Positions 6,357-8,153 of a stretch of 8,153 bases of DNA are shown piece by piece. Both the position numbers and the translations under genes were made by a program. The notes beneath the pieces were generated by a model. It worked only from the letters and a program-made list of their open reading frames with translations, was not told where the DNA came from and ran no database searches. Within the stretch, counting starts at the first letter, position 1. Every line of letters starts with the position of its first letter. This stretch comes from JBPOHE01 sp052035915 (GTDB lineage Bacteria > Pseudomonadota > Gammaproteobacteria > Chromatiales > Chromatiaceae): assembly GCA_052035915.1 (NCBI GenBank), contig JBPOHE010000131.1, forward strand, positions 1-8,153, in the 5' to 3' direction.

Positions 6357-7040
6357 TCAATAACGGGGATAGCCACCGTAGGGACCGGGCCCGAAGCCGG
6401 CTCCACCCGGTCCCGGACCATAGGGACCCCCACCGTAACCCGGCCCGGGCAGGTTGCTCTGGGGTTGCGGCTGAGGTTGGGCCTGGGGTGTCGGGGCCGC
6501 CTGTCCCGTAGCCGTCTGGCCCTGAGCGGGCGCGGTCGGGCCACCGGCATATCCTGGACCACCGTAACCCTGGTCCCAACCTCGGGGACCATTACGTGGC
6601 CCGCGTGAAGAACCGAAATCGCCCCCTCGTCTGGGTCCACCCATCCCCATGCCTGGGCCGCCACCAGGACCATAGTCCGGGCCATAGCCGGGTCCATATC
6701 CTGAACCATAACCGGGCCCGAAATCCGCTGGTCCGCCACCGAACCCCGGGCCGACACCATAACCGGGTCCTGCGCCATAGCCAGGACCAGGGCCGTATCC
6801 AGGCGGCGCACTCCCTTGCGCCGGGGCCGTGGGAGCCGCCATCGGTGGTTGGGCCTGGGCCGGCGCCGACTGGGATGGCGCGGGGGCACCACCAGCGCCA
6901 TAAGGACCGGCGGGAGTCGCCGGATAGTTGCCTGGTCCCGAGGTCCCCATGCCGAACGCCTGGACACTTGGAGGCGAAGCGACACCACTGAGCGCCAAGG
7001 CCAACAACCCCGGCAAAACGCGCCATTGACTGGTAGGCAT
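6357..7040 (-). CDS. exported Gly/Pro/Tyr-rich low-complexity protein
   Basis: This is a 227-residue protein of unknown function. I chose ATG at 7040 because AGGAGA lies just upstream and the product then opens with a classic signal peptide: W6/R7, a hydrophobic core LPGLLALALSGVA (9-21), and probable cleavage after SVQA (25-28). The in-frame extension upstream has no such logic. The mature chain has an Ala/Pro/Gln-rich linker (about 51-80), a Gly-Pro-Tyr array with repeated GYGPGPGYG-like units (81-130), an Arg-Gly patch (136-154, including PRRGGDFGSSRGPRNGPRGW), a second Pro/Gln linker (168-194) and a Gly/Pro/Tyr tail ending YPRY. I see no Cys, Lys, His, Ile or Glu in the mature part. Composition and export fit a structural or matrix protein outside the cytoplasm. 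Sulfur globule proteins of purple sulfur bacteria share the Gly/Tyr-rich exported style, but are shorter as I recall, so this link is speculative. A 7-bp G/C inverted repeat (7125-7131, 7150-7156) lies upstream. Confidence 0.8.
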   Translation of the reverse strand: MPTSQWRVLPGLLALALSGVASPPSVQAFGMGTSGPGNYPATPAGPYGAGGAPAPSQSAPAQAQPPMAAPTAPAQGSAPPGYGPGPGYGAGPGYGVGPGFGGGPADFGPGYGSGYGPGYGPDYGPGGGPGMGMGGPRRGGDFGSSRGPRNGPRGWDQGYGGPGYAGGPTAPAQGQTATGQAAPTPQAQPQPQPQSNLPGPGYGGGPYGPGPGGAGFGPGPYGGYPRY

Positions 7041-7178
7041 GCAATCTCTCCTGAACGAGCGAGTTATTGTGTAGGGAAGACCCGTTCCCGGGCCGCCGAT
7101 CCCTATGCTGCACCAGTCCAGGGAGGCGCACAATCCCGCCGATGCCAGAGTGCGCCGGGGCTCGGGACAGAGACCACC

Positions 7179-7868
7179 TCAGTCCGGCGCCGTCACATAG
7201 TCCAGGATCTCGACCATGAGGGCGTTGACCCTGGCGTAGTTCTCCGCCGGCGCCGCCAGCAACTCGGATTCGCTGTGGACAAAGGGTCCGGGCAGCAACT
7301 CGTCCCGGCAGTGTTCGATGAGATCGGCGGCGAACTGGGGCGTGGTTTCGAGATGGAACTGCAACCCCATGACCCGGCGTCCGATCTGAAACGCCTGGTG
7401 TTTGCAGGCCTGGCTGCGCGCCAGATGCCAGGCACCGGAAGGCAGGTCGAAGGTCTCGCCGTGCCAGTGAAAGACCTCGGTGGTCGGGGGAAAGCGGAAA
7501 CCTCCACCTCCATTATCCACCGCCTCGATGGGGAACCAGCCGATCTCCTTGACCGGGTTGGGAGAGACCCCCGCCCCCAGGGCGGCGGCGATCAACTGCG
7601 CGCCCAGACAGACCCCGATCACCGCGACTCCGCGCTCGATGGCTTCCCGCAGAAAGGCTTTTTCCTGCCGCAACCAGGGAAACAGGAGTTCGTCGTTGAC
7701 GCTCATGGGGCCGCCCATGGCGATGACCAGATCCAGATCCGCCACCTCGGGCAGATCCGGTTCCAGAAACAGGCGACTGTAGTTCAGTTGCGCGCCCCGC
7801 TCCCACAGCCAGCCGGCCATGCTCCCGATGTCCTCGAAGGGGACGTGTTGGAGGACCTGTACTCTCAT
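7179..7868 (-). CDS. class I glutamine amidotransferase-like protein
   Basis: This 229-residue protein is a stand-alone class I (triad) glutamine amidotransferase domain, of the group often annotated as GMP synthase-like amidotransferase. The nucleophile is C87 in GVCLGAQ (85-91); the His/Glu pair is H172 and E174 in GLQFHLET (168-175). The oxyanion region is AMGGPMSVND (50-59), and HWHGETF (134-140) is typical of this subgroup, which includes plant gamma-glutamyl peptidases. No synthetase domain is fused, so substrate and reaction are not known; hydrolysis of glutamine or gamma-glutamyl compounds is the likely chemistry. ATG at 7868 is supported by GAGGAG upstream and by the family start (MRVQVLQHVP). 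A longer frame from 7949 would read through the REPIN and is not credible. A decayed copy of its first codons lies 154 bp upstream, beyond the REPIN. Confidence 0.9.
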   Translation of the reverse strand: MRVQVLQHVPFEDIGSMAGWLWERGAQLNYSRLFLEPDLPEVADLDLVIAMGGPMSVNDELLFPWLRQEKAFLREAIERGVAVIGVCLGAQLIAAALGAGVSPNPVKEIGWFPIEAVDNGGGGFRFPPTTEVFHWHGETFDLPSGAWHLARSQACKHQAFQIGRRVMGLQFHLETTPQFAADLIEHCRDELLPGPFVHSESELLAAPAENYARVNALMVEILDYVTAPD

Positions 7869-7898
7869 CCGCTTGCTCCTCGATACCTCATGCAAGAT

Positions 7899-7982
7899 TT
7901 GTAGGTCGAACAGGGTTTTTGTGTCCGACAACAGTTCGCCCCCTGTCAATAGCCGTCGGACTCTCGCGAGTCCGACCTACAA
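7899..7982. repeat. REPIN (inverted REP doublet with GTAG heads)
   Basis: TTGTAGGTCG (7899-7908) and CGACCTACAA (7973-7982) are perfect 10-bp inverted ends. Each end begins a REP-like unit whose outer head is GTAG (7901-7904 on plus, 7980-7977 on minus). The right unit is a clean palindrome, GTCGGACTC (7955-7963), loop TCGC, GAGTCCGAC (7968-7976). The left unit is a worn version, GTCGAACA (7905-7912) with TGTCCGAC (7922-7929). A GTAG head followed by an imperfect palindrome, in inverted pairs, is the established form of REPINs mobilised in trans by RAYT (TnpA-REP) transposases. No RAYT gene is in this window. It occupies the gap between the receiver-protein gene and the amidotransferase gene. 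Confidence 0.75.
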
Positions 7983-7987
7983 GATCA

Positions 7988-8023
7988 CGAAGAGAACCTG
8001 TTTGGAGGACCTGTACTTTCATC
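7988..8023 (-). pseudogene. 5' remnant of a second amidotransferase gene start
   Basis: Plus-strand 7988-8023 aligns with 7835-7869, the first codons of the intact amidotransferase gene, with four mismatches and one single-base gap. The 22 bp around the start codon (8002-8023 against 7848-7869) differ at one position. On the minus strand this remnant begins ATG (8022) and would read MKVQVLQ, against MRVQVLQ in the intact gene, then shifts frame at the extra base (8001). The frame then runs through the REPIN and stops at 7890-7888 after 44 codons. Similarity fades where the REPIN begins. The remnant starts 15 nt after the receiver-gene stop with a CCAGG site upstream, so this was probably once a real gene start. 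Confidence 0.55.
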
Positions 8024-8037
8024 TTAGCCTGGCGAGA

Positions 8038-8153
8038 TCAGCCGACCTCGCCCGGTTGCCCGGCAGCGCCGCCGAGCCACTGTTCGATCACCGACCAGAG
8101 CCTCTGGTGGTCCAGGGGTTTGGTGAGGCAATCATCCAGACCCTGGGCGCGGA
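8038..8153 (-). CDS. receiver-domain protein, C-terminal end only
   Basis: Only the last 37 codons are in the window; the 5' part lies beyond 8153. The visible sequence RAQGLDDCLTKPLDHQRLWS is the end of a CheY-like receiver domain: the (A)GLDD turn, then the conserved lysine followed by proline (TKP) and the last helix. A short Gly-rich tail (GGAAGQPGEVG) follows and ends in TGA. A protein ending directly after the receiver domain could be a hybrid histidine kinase or a single-domain response regulator. The phosphoacceptor aspartate and any kinase domain are outside the window, so the type cannot be settled here. Confidence 0.8.
   Translation of the reverse strand, partial: RAQGLDDCLTKPLDHQRLWSVIEQWLGGAAGQPGEVG

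Noticed and set aside
7041..7178. Inverted repeat GGCGCAC / GTGCGCC (7125-7131, 7150-7156) as a terminator for the amidotransferase gene
   Set aside because: The stem is only 7 bp with an 18-nt loop and no T-run. In G+C-rich DNA this can occur by chance.
6816..7904. A 362-codon plus-strand open frame covering the amidotransferase gene and part of the Gly/Pro-rich gene
   Set aside because: It lies antisense to a gene with an intact catalytic triad and runs on into low-complexity sequence. This is a compositional shadow.

Overview
The window looks like chromosome from a G+C-rich gammaproteobacterium. HslU, HslV, UbiE and UbiB are close along their whole length to the enterobacterial proteins as I remember them. 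The unit hslV-hslU-DUF971-ubiE-ubiJ-ubiB resembles what I recall from Chromatiales and pseudomonads. I cannot name the species. Every confident gene is on the minus strand, so transcription runs from high to low coordinates.

Layout in transcription order: (1) 8153-8038, the last 37 codons of a receiver-domain protein. (2) 8023-7869, a short accessory stretch holding a decayed copy of the start of the next gene and a REP doublet (REPIN). (3) 7868-7179, a stand-alone class I glutamine amidotransferase. (4) 7040-6357, an exported, very Gly/Pro/Tyr-rich low-complexity protein, followed at once by a strong hairpin. (5) 6356-5970, an intergenic region with one copy of an unrecognised repeat of about 120 bp. 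(6) 5969-583, a compact six-gene run: hslV, hslU, a DUF971 gene, ubiE, ubiJ, ubiB. Its gaps are 3 to 50 nt. (7) 582-1, about 580 bp with no gene I can support, holding the second copy of the same repeat and, near the window edge, a lower-G+C stretch able to fold.

The six-gene run joins two functions. HslV and HslU form an ATP-dependent protease; UbiE, UbiJ and UbiB act in ubiquinone synthesis (UbiE also in menaquinone where made). The DUF971 protein between them has no settled function. Half of these genes do not start with ATG (hslV GTG, ubiJ GTG, ubiB TTG).

The most unusual material is non-coding. Two copies of one repeat, in the same orientation, bracket the six-gene block at 289-415 and 6120-6239. 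Each carries three inverted-repeat modules with nearly fixed internal geometry, and one module shows a paired (compensatory) base change. Next in interest are the duplicated amidotransferase gene start beside the REPIN and the low-complexity exported protein. I found no CRISPR array, tRNA, rRNA, transposase gene or defence system.
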